Source of the DNA: Methylibium sp. NZG
Lineage (GTDB): Bacteria; Pseudomonadota; Gammaproteobacteria; Burkholderiales; Burkholderiaceae_C
Reading direction: 5' to 3'
Assembly (NCBI GenBank): GCA_001263235.1
Contig: LGRD01000018.1
Coordinates: 62,001 to 126,000 of the forward strand
DNA length: 64,000 nucleotides
A program made the position numbers and the translations under genes. Shown here piece after piece: positions 43,412 through 52,903 of this stretch; positions within the stretch are counted from its first letter, which is position 1, and each line of letters starts with the position of its first letter. The notes beneath the pieces were generated by a model that saw only the letters and a program-made list of their open reading frames with translations, ran no database searches and was not told the DNA's origin.

Positions 43412-44272
43412 ATGAAGATGGCTCGGCAACGCCGCCGCGCCGCGGCAGCGACGGCCTTGGCGTGCGTGGCGTTTGTGGGTTCAACACTGCGCCCCGGAAC
43501 AGCGCGCGCTCAGGACGAGGTGCCCTTCATCACCACGCCCGACAACGTGACCCTGGCGATGCTGGAGCTGGCCGGCGTGACGGCGAAGGACTTCGTCGTC
43601 GACCTCGGCTCGGGCGACGGCCGCATCGTCATCACCGCGGCCAAGCGCTTCGGCGCGCGCGGGCTGGGTGTCGAGATCGTGCCCGACCTGGTGACCGCGA
43701 GCCAGCGCCATGCCGTGGTCGCCGGCGTGGCCGACCGCGCCGCGTTTCGCGTGCAGGACCTGTTCCAGACCGACCTGTCGGCCGCGCAAGTGGTCACGAT
43801 GTACCTGCTGCCCGAGGTCAACCTGCAACTGCGCCCGCGCCTGCTGGCACTTGCGGCCGGCACGCGCATCGTCAGCCACGATTGGGACATGGGCGATTGG
43901 CGGCCCGACCGCAGCTTCACGCTGTCCGTGCCCGACAAGGCGATCGGCCTGGACAAACGCTCCACCGTGCACCTTTGGGTGGTGCCGGCGCAGGTGCACG
44001 GGCTGTGGTGCACGGCGGGTGGGTCGCTGAACGTCACACAGCGCTTCCAGACTTTTTCTGCCACCTTGTCGGCCGACGGCGCCGCCGCGCCGGTGCTGGT
44101 GTTCGACGGCCGCATCGCAGCGGACGTGCTGCACGCCGGCAGCGATTCGAAAGCCGCAGCGATCGTGTTGCGCGCGGAAGGCCAGACGCTTCAGGTCACG
44201 CAGTTCAGCGGGCCGGCGTCGCAGTTCCCGGGCCGGCGCTTCGTGCGCGCGGGGCCGCGCGGCTGCGGCTGA
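43412..44272 (+). CDS. exported class I SAM-methyltransferase-like protein
   Basis: ATG 43412 (or 43418) gives 286 residues. An N-terminal signal-like stretch (RRRAAAATALACVAFVGSTL, then GTARAQ) precedes a Rossmann methyltransferase core: DFVVDLGSGDGRIVITAAKRFGARGLGVEI (motif I and acidic loop), and VTMYLLPEVNLQLRPRLL. A C-terminal beta-rich part of unknown type follows. SAM is not expected in the periplasm, so either the signal is a membrane anchor facing the cytosol or the fold has another use. Family members are common in this group; no substrate is known. Confidence 0.8.
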   Translation: MKMARQRRRAAAATALACVAFVGSTLRPGTARAQDEVPFITTPDNVTLAMLELAGVTAKDFVVDLGSGDGRIVITAAKRFGARGLGVEIVPDLVTASQRHAVVAGVADRAAFRVQDLFQTDLSAAQVVTMYLLPEVNLQLRPRLLALAAGTRIVSHDWDMGDWRPDRSFTLSVPDKAIGLDKRSTVHLWVVPAQVHGLWCTAGGSLNVTQRFQTFSATLSADGAAAPVLVFDGRIAADVLHAGSDSKAAAIVLRAEGQTLQVTQFSGPASQFPGRRFVRAGPRGCG

Positions 44273-44275
44273 CGG

Positions 44276-45034
44276 TCAGCGCGCTGCGGCCAACGCATCC
44301 CAGTCGGCCACGGCGATGCGCGCCACCACCGTCCAGCGCGTCGTGCCGGGCTCGATCACCACCGCCTCGCCTTCGGCCAGGTGCGGTGGCCCGGCCACAG
44401 CGCGGAACGGCGTGCCGTGGCCGACGATCCAGCGGTTGGTGCCGGCTGGCACCGGTGCGGCGAGCAGGCGCTTGAGGCCGGTGTAGTCATTGCCTTCCAC
44501 TTCGCGGATGTCGTTGCGCGGCGTCACGTCGCGCGCGAGCTTGGCGTCCTTCAGCATGCGGCGCGCGTGATCAAGCGTGCGGCACATCGGGCTGGCCAGC
44601 GCCTCGCCCACCGGCAGGCGAAGGGCGCTGATGCGCTGGCCGATCTGTGTGGCGTCGCGCTCACCCTGTGCGGACAGCAGGCGCTGGTTTGCGCAGTCGG
44701 CGTAGCCGGTCATCGCGGCGTCGTTCTTCGAGAAGTCGGTCGCGGTGTGGCGGAAGTACACGACGTAGCCGCCGCGCCGCAACGCGGCCACCAGCGCGGC
44801 ACCTTGCAGCGCGGCGGCGGCTGCGGGGGCGGCTGCGGGTGCGGACGACTCGGCGCTGGCGATCGCCGGCCCCGCAGCAGTCTGCGCGCGGGCGAGCGGC
44901 GCTGCGGCTGTCGCCGACATCGCCACGGCCGCCCATGCGGCGGCTCGAATCACCGAGCACCGGCGCGGTGTCACGAGCACGGGCGCGAGCACCGATGCCC
45001 GCACTCGCGCATTCCAAAGTTTGGCATTCGACAT
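44276..45034 (-). CDS. exported histidine phosphatase family protein
   Basis: ATG 45034 gives 252 residues. A signal region (VIRAAAWAAVAMSATAAAPLARA) and an Ala-rich linker precede the phosphatase fold: GGYVVYFRHTATDFSKND has the catalytic RH of the RHG motif, here RHT, and ASPMCRTLDHARRM and NRWIVGHGTPFRAVAG supply the second Arg and His. The family dephosphorylates diverse metabolites. The tail 3' to the methyltransferase gene makes them convergent with 3 bp between. Substrate unknown. Confidence 0.82.
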   Translation of the reverse strand: MSNAKLWNARVRASVLAPVLVTPRRCSVIRAAAWAAVAMSATAAAPLARAQTAAGPAIASAESSAPAAAPAAAAALQGAALVAALRRGGYVVYFRHTATDFSKNDAAMTGYADCANQRLLSAQGERDATQIGQRISALRLPVGEALASPMCRTLDHARRMLKDAKLARDVTPRNDIREVEGNDYTGLKRLLAAPVPAGTNRWIVGHGTPFRAVAGPPHLAEGEAVVIEPGTTRWTVVARIAVADWDALAAAR

Positions 45035-45082
45035 CGAGGGTCCTTCAATGGGCTTTGGTAGACCGGGCGAAGGCGGCATGGT

Positions 45083-46180
45083 TCAGTGCTTCGGCTTGCG
45101 ATACGTCCACCACGGCAGCACCGAACGCAGCGAGAGCACCTCGCCGCTGCGCTCGGCGCGGTAGCCGGGGATCGCGTTCAGGTCGGCCGCCCACTCCGGC
45201 GTGCGCAGCGCGGCCAGCAGGGCGCTGACGTTCGGGTTGTCCAGGTTCTCGGCCAGCGTGGCGAGGAAGTACTGCTCTTGCGCGAGCGGCACGAACTCCA
45301 GCCCGCGCGCTCGGGCCGCAGCCTCGATGCCGAAAGACACGTCGGCCGCGCCGCTGGCCACGGCCTGCGCGGCGGCCTGGTGCGAGGGCTCGGTCGCCTC
45401 GAAGCCGCCGATGCTCGTGGCCGACAGCGCCGCCGCGGCGAGCAGTTCCTCCAGCACCACGCGCGTGCCGGTGCCGCGTTGGCGGTTGACGAATCGCAGG
45501 CCCGCGCGCTGCAGGTCGGCCAGCCCGTGGATGCCCAGTGGGTTGCCGGGCGCAACGATCAGCCCCTGTGTGCGCGTCGCGAAGCCGATCAGCTTGTGCC
45601 GCCCCGGCTTGAGCATCGGCCGGTACACCTTGGCTGTGGGCGAGCGGACGCCCGCGTGCGTGATGGCGTGAAAGCCGGCGAGCAGGCAACGGCCTTCGTT
45701 CAATGCCGCGAGCGCGTCCACGCTACCGGTGAACTGGATGTCGAGGTGCAGCCCGTCGCGCTGGCCGAGCCACGCGCGCAGGCGCGGAAGCGCTTCGTCA
45801 TGGCTGGCGTAGAGCGAGATCACGTCGCTGCCGGCGTCGAAGGCAATCGCGAAGGCGCGCTCCAGTTCGCTGCGCAGCGCCTCGATCTGCGGCGCGAGCC
45901 GCGCCTGGGCCTGGCGCTCGGCCCACAGCAGCTTGGCGCCGAACGGCGACAGCCGCGCAGGCTGGCCCTTGACCCAGGTGACGAGCGTCTGGCCGAGCTC
46001 GGTCTCCCAGCGCTTGAGCTCGCCCCACACGTGGCGGTACGACAGGCCGAGCCGCTTGGCGCCGTTGGAGATCGACCCTGTGTCGTGCACCGCGGCGAGC
46101 ATGGCGACGAGTGGGTGGTGCAGGCTCTGGCGCTCGTCGGTCGAGCCCGACAACAGGTAGGTCAGGTGCACTCTATGCAT
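45083..46180 (-). CDS. ModE/LysR-like regulator with substrate-binding domain, beside tungstate importer
   Basis: 365 residues. The N-terminal winged helix (LVAMLAAVHDTGSISNGAKRLGLSYRHVWGELKRWE) is the ModE/LysR type. It is fused to a PBP-like domain (GFHAITHAGVRSPTAKVYRPMLKPGRHKLIGFATRTQGLIVAPGNPLGI, RFVNRQRGTGTRVVLEELL) of the molybdate/tungstate-binding class. It is divergent from tupB across 165 bp and would sense molybdate or tungstate to control tupBCA and perhaps the hydroxylase cluster. The oxyanion ligand is inferred from the neighbour. Confidence 0.88.
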   Translation of the reverse strand: MHRVHLTYLLSGSTDERQSLHHPLVAMLAAVHDTGSISNGAKRLGLSYRHVWGELKRWETELGQTLVTWVKGQPARLSPFGAKLLWAERQAQARLAPQIEALRSELERAFAIAFDAGSDVISLYASHDEALPRLRAWLGQRDGLHLDIQFTGSVDALAALNEGRCLLAGFHAITHAGVRSPTAKVYRPMLKPGRHKLIGFATRTQGLIVAPGNPLGIHGLADLQRAGLRFVNRQRGTGTRVVLEELLAAAALSATSIGGFEATEPSHQAAAQAVASGAADVSFGIEAAARARGLEFVPLAQEQYFLATLAENLDNPNVSALLAALRTPEWAADLNAIPGYRAERSGEVLSLRSVLPWWTYRKPKH

Positions 46181-46345
46181 GTGCGTACATATCGTTTTGG
46201 AGCGGGGCGGGCTTGAGAATGCCGAGTATGGAAGAGTCTGTATGAACCCGCCGGGCCGTCGCGGGCCACGAACGGGCCCACCTGAGTGGACCTTGGGTTC
46301 ATGTTCCCGCTTGGCGGGACCGGCCGCAGGCCGTAGGGTGCCTCA
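46174..46345. promoter_or_regulatory. divergent control region of regulator and tupBCA
   Basis: An imperfect palindrome TATGCATGT-GCGTACATA (46174-46191) overlaps the regulator's start codon, and an AT-rich ATATCGTTTT follows, faintly like a ModE half-site. The remaining 140 bp before tupB is GC-rich with several short hairpins, none fitting the molybdenum-cofactor riboswitch consensus as I know it. Confidence 0.35.
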
Positions 46346-47059
46346 ATGAGCTCACTCGGCGAGAGTGTCCGCACCGCCTTTGACCTGGTAGTTCGCGCCG
46401 ATGCCGTTCTGGTCCGCACTGTTCTCTTGTCGCTCGGCGTCAGCGGCCTGGCGTGTTTGTTCGCGGCCGGCTTCGGGCTGCTCGGTGGTGCCTGGCTGGC
46501 GGTGGCCAAGTTCCCGGGCCGGCGTGCGGTGCTGATGCTGCTCAACACGCTGCTCGCGTTGCCCTCGGTGGTGGTCGGGCTGGTCGTCTACTTGCTGCTG
46601 TCGCGCAGCGGGCCGCTGGGGTCGTGGGGCATCCTGTTCACGCCCACCGCGATGGTGATCGCGCAGACGATCCTGGTGTTCCCGATCATCGCCGCGCTGT
46701 CGCGCCAGTTGGTGGCCGACAGTCTGCGCGACGGCGGCGACCAGTTGCTGTCGATGGGCGCCGGCCCGCTGATGTGCGCACTGCTGATGCTGCTGCACGA
46801 CCGCCGGGCGGTGGTCACGGTGCTTCTCACCGCGTTCGGCCGCGCGATCGCCGAAGTCGGCGCGGTGATGATCGTCGGCGGCAACATCGACGGCGTGACG
46901 CGCGTGATGACGACGGCAATAGCGCTCGAAACCAGCAAGGGCGACCTGCCGCTGGCGATGGCGCTGGGCCTGGTGCTGCTGGCGGTGGTGGGGCTGGTCA
47001 ACGTGGCGATCGGGCTGGTGCAGCGTGGGCAGGGGTCGGCGTTGGCGGGGGTGCGATGA
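46346..47059 (+). CDS. tupB: tungstate (molybdate) ABC transporter permease
   Basis: 237 residues with five or six hydrophobic segments. LLNTLLALPSVVVGLVVYLLLSRSGPLG, PTAMVIAQTILVFPIIAALSRQL and FGRAIAEVGAVMIVGGNIDG (the cytoplasmic loop region contacting the ATPase) are typical of TupB. It is the channel for tungstate, possibly molybdate. TGA overlaps the ATPase ATG by 4 bp. Confidence 0.9.
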   Translation: MSSLGESVRTAFDLVVRADAVLVRTVLLSLGVSGLACLFAAGFGLLGGAWLAVAKFPGRRAVLMLLNTLLALPSVVVGLVVYLLLSRSGPLGSWGILFTPTAMVIAQTILVFPIIAALSRQLVADSLRDGGDQLLSMGAGPLMCALLMLLHDRRAVVTVLLTAFGRAIAEVGAVMIVGGNIDGVTRVMTTAIALETSKGDLPLAMALGLVLLAVVGLVNVAIGLVQRGQGSALAGVR

Positions 47060-47772
47060 ACTCGTCCGCGCAGCCTCCATTGCTTCGGCTCACCGATGCT
47101 TCGGTGCGCTTCGGCGCCGTGCAGGCGCTGAACAAGGTCGCGCTCGACGTGCGCCGGCGCGAATTCATCGTACTCGTCGGCGCCAACGGCTCGGGCAAAA
47201 CGACGCTGCTGCGGCTGCTGCACGGCTTGCTCGCGCACCAGGGCCGGCGCGACGTGGCCGACGCGACGGCGGTGCAGGCGATGGTGTTCCAAAAGCCGTT
47301 CATGCTGCGCCTGTCGGTGTGGAACAACCTGCGCGTGGCCTTGTGGCTGGCCGGCGTGCCTGCGGCCGAACGCACGGCGCGGGCGAAAGCAGCGCTGCAG
47401 CGCGTCGGCCTGGCCGACCTGCGCGACCGGCCGGCGCGCGCCTTGTCGGGCGGCCAGCAGCAGCGCCTGGCGCTGGCGCGGGCCTGGGGCGTGCGGCCGC
47501 AGATCTTGTTTCTGGACGAGCCCACCGCGAGCCTGGACCCCGCGGGCAAGAAGGAAGTCGAGGCCGTGCTCGCAGCCTTCGCGGCCGACGGCATGACGCT
47601 CGTGATGAGCACCCACAACCTCGGCCAGGCCAAGCGGCTGGCCACGCGCGTCGTGTACCTCGAACGCGGCGAAATCCGGTTGGACCAACCCACGGCCCGG
47701 TTCTTCAGCGAGCAGGGCGATGGGCCGGCCGACCTGTTCCTCAAAGGAGAGTTGACATGGTCTTTGGCTTGA
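47056..47772 (+). CDS. tupC: tungstate (molybdate) ABC transporter ATP-binding protein
   Basis: 238 residues, starting inside the tupB stop. Walker A GANGSGKTT (42-50), Q-loop MVFQKPFML, signature ALSGGQQQRLALARAW, Walker B ILFLDEPTASLDP and H-loop STHNLGQAKRLA are all intact. The short N-terminal RLTDASVRFGAVQALNK leads directly to the P-loop, as in TupC. It overlaps tupA by 16 bp, so the three genes are tightly coupled. Confidence 0.9.
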   Translation: MNSSAQPPLLRLTDASVRFGAVQALNKVALDVRRREFIVLVGANGSGKTTLLRLLHGLLAHQGRRDVADATAVQAMVFQKPFMLRLSVWNNLRVALWLAGVPAAERTARAKAALQRVGLADLRDRPARALSGGQQQRLALARAWGVRPQILFLDEPTASLDPAGKKEVEAVLAAFAADGMTLVMSTHNLGQAKRLATRVVYLERGEIRLDQPTARFFSEQGDGPADLFLKGELTWSLA

Positions 47773-48662
47773 AGCGTGTTGTGAAGTTGAAGTCTTGGTG
47801 CGTGGCCGCTGGCCTGCTGGTGCTGGCCGGGGCTTCCGCCGCACAGGACAAGTTCATCGTGATGGCCTCCACCACCAGCACCGAACAGTCAGGCCTGTTT
47901 GCGCACCTGTTGCCGGCGTTCAAGCGCGCCAGCGGCATCGACGTGCGTGTGGTCGCGCAGGGCACCGGGCAGGCGCTCGACATGGGCCGCCGCGGCGACG
48001 CCGACGTGCTGTTCGTGCACGACACGGCAGCCGAAGAGAAGTTCGTTGCCGACGGTTTCGGTCTCAAGCGCCTGCCGGTCATGTACAACGACTTCGTGTT
48101 GATCGGGCCCGAGGCCGACCCTGTCGGTGTGAAGGGCAAAGACGTGGTCGCGGCCCTGGACAAGCTCGGCAAGCTCGGCGGCGCGAGCGGTGGAACGAGC
48201 GGCGGCACGAGCCGCGGCACGAGCGGTGGACCGAGCGCGTCGTTCATCTCCCGCGGCGACAAGAGCGGCACGCACGCCGCCGAACTGCGCTTCTGGAAGG
48301 CGGCCGGTGTGGACGCACCGGCGGCCAAGGTGGCCGGTCGCAACCTCGACTACCGCGAGTGCGGCTGCGGCATGGGCCCGGCGCTGAACATGGCCTCGGC
48401 CACCAACGCTTACCTGCTGGCCGACCGGGGCACCTGGCTCAGCTTCAAGAACCGCGGCGACCTGGCCATCCTGGTCGAGGGCGACTCGCGGCTTTTCAAC
48501 CCGTACGGCGTGATCGTCGTCAACCCGGCGCGGCACCCGCACACCAAAACCGCGCTGGCGCAGGCGTTTGCCGACTGGGTGGTGTCGGCCGACGGGCAGG
48601 CCACGATCGCGTCGTACCGCATCGACGGCGAGCCGCTGTTCTTCCCGAGCGTTGCGCGGTAG
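47757..48662 (+). CDS. tupA: tungstate (molybdate) ABC transporter substrate-binding protein
   Basis: ATG 47757 with AAAGGAG gives 301 residues. A signal peptide (WCVAAGLLVLAGASAAQ) is followed by FIVMASTTSTEQSGLFAHLLP, the TTS-type oxyanion-binding start of TupA, then GDADVLFVHDTAAEEKFV, FISRGDKSGTHAAELRFW and GMGPALNMASATNAYLLAD. The binding protein normally prefers tungstate over molybdate. Between KLGKLGG and SFISRGD it has about 20 extra residues rich in Gly, Ser and Thr, encoded by a 12-bp tandem repeat at 48183-48236. Confidence 0.9.
   Translation: MVFGLKRVVKLKSWCVAAGLLVLAGASAAQDKFIVMASTTSTEQSGLFAHLLPAFKRASGIDVRVVAQGTGQALDMGRRGDADVLFVHDTAAEEKFVADGFGLKRLPVMYNDFVLIGPEADPVGVKGKDVVAALDKLGKLGGASGGTSGGTSRGTSGGPSASFISRGDKSGTHAAELRFWKAAGVDAPAAKVAGRNLDYRECGCGMGPALNMASATNAYLLADRGTWLSFKNRGDLAILVEGDSRLFNPYGVIVVNPARHPHTKTALAQAFADWVVSADGQATIASYRIDGEPLFFPSVAR
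48183..48236 (+). repeat. 12-bp tandem repeat inside tupA
   Basis: About four and a half units of AGCGGTGGAACG-like sequence, in frame, encoding a Gly-Ser/Thr linker in a surface loop before the SRGDKSGTH ligand segment. Confidence 0.75.
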
Positions 48663-48754
48663 CGCCCGTGCAGAGCCGGGCGGCGACGCTGGGCGCCCGA
48701 GGGCAGTTGCTCCTGCCGTGAACAGGGGCAAGTCCCAAGCAACCCCTACTCCGA

Positions 48755-48776
48755 CCTATGAAATCTAGTTCATAGG
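48755..48776. promoter_or_regulatory. candidate operator upstream of the hydroxylase operon
   Basis: CCTATGAA-ATCTAG-TTCATAGG is a perfect 8-bp inverted repeat with 6-bp palindromic spacer, set in an AT-rich patch 114 bp before the [2Fe-2S] subunit gene. Longer symmetry extends outward as ACCCCTA..TAGGGGT. No cognate regulator is adjacent apart from the ModE-like protein 2.6 kb upstream. Confidence 0.55.
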
Positions 48777-48889
48777 GGTACGCCTGTGCTTTGCGCCCAT
48801 TGCGCTTGCTCGAACAATGCGCTTCGGTCCGGCGATCGGCCCCGACATTTGCCCCAGATTTCGCACCCCAGTTTCTCAGGAGACACCCC

Positions 48890-49372
<483 letters not shown>

Positions 49373-49383
49373 AAGGAAACGTC

Positions 49384-51747
49384 ATGACCGATATGTCCGA
49401 AATCAAGAATGTGTCCCCCATTGGCCAGTCGCTGCTGCGCCGCGAGGACCAGCGCTTTCTGACCGGCGCCGGCCAGTACACCGACGACGTCGTGCTGCAA
49501 GGCCAGACGTTCGGGGTGTTCCTGCGCTCGCCCTACGCGCATGCACGCATCAAGTCGATCAACACCGCCGCCGCTTTGAAGGCGCCGGGTGTGGTGCACA
49601 TCTTCGTCGGCGCCGACCTGGCCGAGGCCAAGGTCGGCGGCCTGCCGTGCGGCTGGTTGATCCACAGCAAGGACGGCACGCCGATGAAGGAGCCGGCCCA
49701 CCCGGTGCTGGCCCAGGGCAAGGTGCGCCACGTGGGCGACCAGGTGGCGTTGGTGGTGGCCGAGACGCAGTTGCAGGCCAAAGACGCCGCCGAACTGATC
49801 GAGGTCGACTACGAAGAGCTGACGCCGGTGATCGACATCAGCAGCGCCGATGGTTTCAAGTCGTCGGTGCACGACGACGTGCCGGGCAACGTCTGCTACG
49901 ACTGGGGCCACGGCAACAAGGACGCGACGGACGCCGCCTTCAAGACCGCCGCCAAGGTCACGCGGCTGGACTTCACCAACAACCGGCTGATCCCGAACGC
50001 GATGGAGCCGCGCGCCGCCAACGCCCACTACACGCGCCACGACGAGAGCTACACGCTCTACGTGTCGAACCAGAACCCGCACGTCGAACGGCTGCTGATG
50101 TGCGCCTTCGTGCTCGGCCTGCCCGAGTCGAAGGTGCGCGTGATCGCGCCCGACGTCGGTGGCGGCTTCGGCTCGAAGATCTTTTTGTACCCGGAAGAGA
50201 CGGCGCTGATCTGGGCCAGCAAGCGCGTTGGCCGGCCGATCAAGTGGACGGCCGACCGCAGCGAGTCGTTCCTGACCGACGCCCACGGCCGCGACCACGC
50301 CACCACCGCCGAACTGGCGATGGACGCGCAGGGCAACTTCCTCGCGATGCGGGTGAAGACCATCGCCAACATGGGCGCCTACCTGTCCACGTTCGCCTCC
50401 AGCGTGCCGACCATCTTGTACGCCACGCTGCTGTCGGGCCAGTACAAGACACCGGCGATCTACGCCGAAGTGAAGGCGGTGTTCACCAACACCGCGCCGG
50501 TCGACGCCTATCGCGGCGCCGGCCGGCCGGAGGCGACTTACGTCGTCGAGCGACTCGTCGAGACGGCCGCGCGCGACCTGGGCGTGGACCCGATCGCGCT
50601 GCGCAAGCAGAACTTCATCACGCAGTTCCCGTTCGCCTCGCCCGTTGGCCTGACCTACGACACCGGCGACTATGCGGCGCACACCAACAAGGCGGTCGAA
50701 CTGGCCGACGTGGCGGGCTACCCAGCGCGCAAGGCGGCGTCGAAAGCCAAGGGCAAATTGCGCGGCATCGGCTACAGCAACTACATCGAGGCGTGTGGCC
50801 TGGCGCCGAGCAACATCGCCGGCGCGCTCGGTGCGCGCGCCGGTCTGTTCGAAGCCGGTGAGGTACGCGTGCATCCCACCGGTACCGTCACGGTGTTCAC
50901 CGGCTCGCACAGCCACGGCCAGGGCCACGAGACGACCTTCGCGCAGGTCGTCGCAGCCAAGCTCGGCATCGCGGTCGAAGCGGTCGAGATCGTTCACGGC
51001 GACACCGGCCGCGTGCCGTTCGGCATGGGCACCTACGGTAGCCGCTCGCTGTCGGTCGGCGGCACGGCCATCGTGAAGGCGGTCGACAAGATCATCGCCA
51101 AGGGCAAGAAGATCGCAGCCCACTTGCTGGAGGCGGCCGACACCGACATCGAGTTCGAGAACGGCGAGTTCAAGGTCAAGGGCACCGACAGATCAGTGCC
51201 GTTCGGCTCGGTGGCGCTCACTGCCTACGTGCCGCACAACTACCCGCTGGATAAGCTGGAGCCGGGTCTGAACGAAAATGCGTTCTACGACCCGACCAAC
51301 TTCACCTACCCGTCGGGCAGCTACGTGTGCGAGGTCGAGGTCGACCCCGACACCGGCGTCACCAAGGTCGACCGCTTCACTGCGGTGGACGACTTCGGCA
51401 ACATCGTCAACCCGATGATCGTGTCGGGCCAGGTGCACGGCGGCATCGCGCAGGGCCTGGGCCAGGCGATGATGGAAGGCTGCCAGTACGACGTCGAGTC
51501 GGGCCAGTTGCTGACCGGTTCGTACATGGACTACACCATGCCGCGCGCCGACGACCTGCCGAGCTTCGTGCTGGCCCACACCAACACGCCGTGCACGCAC
51601 AACCCGCTGGGCGTGAAGGGCTGCGGCGAGGCCGGCGCCATCGGTTCGCCGCCGGCCTTCATCAACGCGCTGACCGATGCGCTGGGCGTGCGCGACATCG
51701 CGATGCCGGCCACGGCCGAGCGCGTCTGGAACGCCGTCAAGCGCTGA
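49384..51747 (+). CDS. molybdenum hydroxylase large subunit, molybdopterin-binding (CoxL form II-like)
   Basis: ATG 49384 gives 787 residues. Cofactor and active-site segments: [10 protein letters not shown], the loop [12 protein letters not shown] (about 373-384), [25 protein letters not shown] and [16 protein letters not shown] with the catalytic Glu near 749. Form I CO dehydrogenases have AYxCSFR in the loop; AYRGAGR marks form II or other aldehyde, xanthine or N-heterocycle hydroxylases. It hydroxylates an unidentified substrate using Mo-cytosine-dinucleotide cofactor. The adjacent Tup importer may supply the metal. Confidence 0.93.
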   Translation: MTDMSEIKNVSPIGQSLLRREDQRFLTGAGQYTDDVVLQGQTFGVFLRSPYAHARIKSINTAAALKAPGVVHIFVGADLAEAKVGGLPCGWLIHSKDGTPMKEPAHPVLAQGKVRHVGDQVALVVAETQLQAKDAAELIEVDYEELTPVIDISSADGFKSSVHDDVPGNVCYDWGHGNKDATDAAFKTAAKVTRLDFTNNRLIPNAMEPRAANAHYTRHDESYTLYVSNQNPHVERLLMCAFVLGLPESKVRVIAPDVGGGFGSKIFLYPEETALIWASKRVGRPIKWTADRSESFLTDAHGRDHATTAELAMDAQGNFLAMRVKTIANMGAYLSTFASSVPTILYATLLSGQYKTPAIYAEVKAVFTNTAPVDAYRGAGRPEATYVVERLVETAARDLGVDPIALRKQNFITQFPFASPVGLTYDTGDYAAHTNKAVELADVAGYPARKAASKAKGKLRGIGYSNYIEACGLAPSNIAGALGARAGLFEAGEVRVHPTGTVTVFTGSHSHGQGHETTFAQVVAAKLGIAVEAVEIVHGDTGRVPFGMGTYGSRSLSVGGTAIVKAVDKIIAKGKKIAAHLLEAADTDIEFENGEFKVKGTDRSVPFGSVALTAYVPHNYPLDKLEPGLNENAFYDPTNFTYPSGSYVCEVEVDPDTGVTKVDRFTAVDDFGNIVNPMIVSGQVHGGIAQGLGQAMMEGCQYDVESGQLLTGSYMDYTMPRADDLPSFVLAHTNTPCTHNPLGVKGCGEAGAIGSPPAFINALTDALGVRDIAMPATAERVWNAVKR

Positions 51748-51774
51748 AGCCCAACCTCCAAGGAGCACACACAC

Positions 51775-52569
51775 ATGTACGCCTTCAATTACCAACGTCC
51801 CGCCGACCGCGCCGGTGCTGCCGGCGCCTACAAAGGCGAAGCCCGCTACCTGGCCGGCGGCCAGAGCCTGATCCAGGCGATGAAGCTGCGCCTGTCCAAC
51901 AGCGACGTGCTGGTGGACCTGGGTGGCATTGCCGACCTGAAGGGCATCAAGGTCGATGCCACCAGCGTGACCATCGGCGCCACCACCACGCATGCCACCG
52001 TGGCCGCTTCGGCCGACGTGCAGCGCGCCATCCCGGCGCTGGCCGAGCTGGCCGGCGGCATCGGCGACCAGATGGTGCGCAACATGGGCACGATCGGCGG
52101 CTCAGTGGCCAACTCCGACCCTGCGGCCTGCTACCCGTCGGCGCTGCTCGGCCTCGGCGCCACGGTGCACACCAACAAACGCACGATTGCTGCGGACCAG
52201 TTCTTCACCGGCCTGTTCCAGACGGCGCTGCAGCCGGGCGAGCTGATCACCGCGGTGAGCTTTCCCATTCCGCAGAAGGCAGCCTACGTCAAGTTCAAGC
52301 AGCCGGCGTCGCGCTTTGCGCTGGTGGGGGTGTTCGTCAGCCAAGGTGCTGGCGGCGTTCGTGTGGCGGTGACGGGCGCCAAGGGCTGCGCTTTCCGTTG
52401 CGCTGAGCTCGAAGCCGCGCTGGGCAAGAGCTTCACGGCCGACGCTGCCAAGGCGGTGAAGGTGCCCACGACCGACATCAACAGCGACATGCACGGGTCG
52501 GCGGCTTATCGAGCGTCGATGATCAGCGTGATGGCGTCGCGGGCGGTGGCGGCGGCGCTGGCGCGTTGA
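51775..52569 (+). CDS. molybdenum hydroxylase medium subunit, FAD-binding (CoxM-like)
   Basis: 264 residues with AAGGAG 9 bp upstream. FAD-contact motifs are ARYLAGGQSLIQAMKLRL (23-40) and RNMGTIGGSVANSDPAACYP (about 102-121); the C-terminal CO_deh_flav_C part contains FALVGVFVSQGAGGVRVAVTGAKG. It passes electrons to the respiratory chain or another acceptor. The gene order is S-L-M here, unlike the M-S-L order of classical form I operons. Confidence 0.94.
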   Translation: MYAFNYQRPADRAGAAGAYKGEARYLAGGQSLIQAMKLRLSNSDVLVDLGGIADLKGIKVDATSVTIGATTTHATVAASADVQRAIPALAELAGGIGDQMVRNMGTIGGSVANSDPAACYPSALLGLGATVHTNKRTIAADQFFTGLFQTALQPGELITAVSFPIPQKAAYVKFKQPASRFALVGVFVSQGAGGVRVAVTGAKGCAFRCAELEAALGKSFTADAAKAVKVPTTDINSDMHGSAAYRASMISVMASRAVAAALAR

Positions 52570-52602
52570 GTACCCGGCTGATTCCGTTCCGCTGAAAGCT
52601 CG

Positions 52603-52863
52603 GCGCGGGATCATGCCGCTGGGGCACTCTGCTCCGCGAATGTCCTCCGAGCCGGGGTACCGGCTCTCCCCCTTTACTTCGCTGCGCAAAGCGCCCCACC
52701 GGCCTGATCCTGCAGCGACGAAGCGGCCCACGCTCTTCCAACCCAGGCAGCGCGCGGTGGTGAGCCGAGGGCGTCGGGTGACTGGCGCAGCGAAGTAAAG
52801 GAGGAGAGCCGGTACTCCGGCTCGGGGGACATTCGCGGAGCCGGTTGCCCGGCGGCCTCGGCC
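52603..52863. repeat. inverted-arm cassette, copy B
   Basis: The arms at 52603-52709 and 52763-52863 are inverted repeats of each other and match the corresponding arms of copy A (38785-39310). The centre is only about 55 bp and unrelated to the centre of copy A. It fills most of the 334-bp gap between coxM- and coxD-like genes, where no gene is supported. Confidence 0.75.
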
Positions 52864-52903
52864 CGCACCGACGTGCCCCGCAGATTGAAGCGACACTTCC
52901 CCA

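Noticed and set aside
46200-46345. Molybdenum-cofactor or tungsten-cofactor riboswitch before tupB
   Set aside because: Hairpins are present, but I could not find the conserved unpaired blocks of that riboswitch; a covariance-model search would decide.
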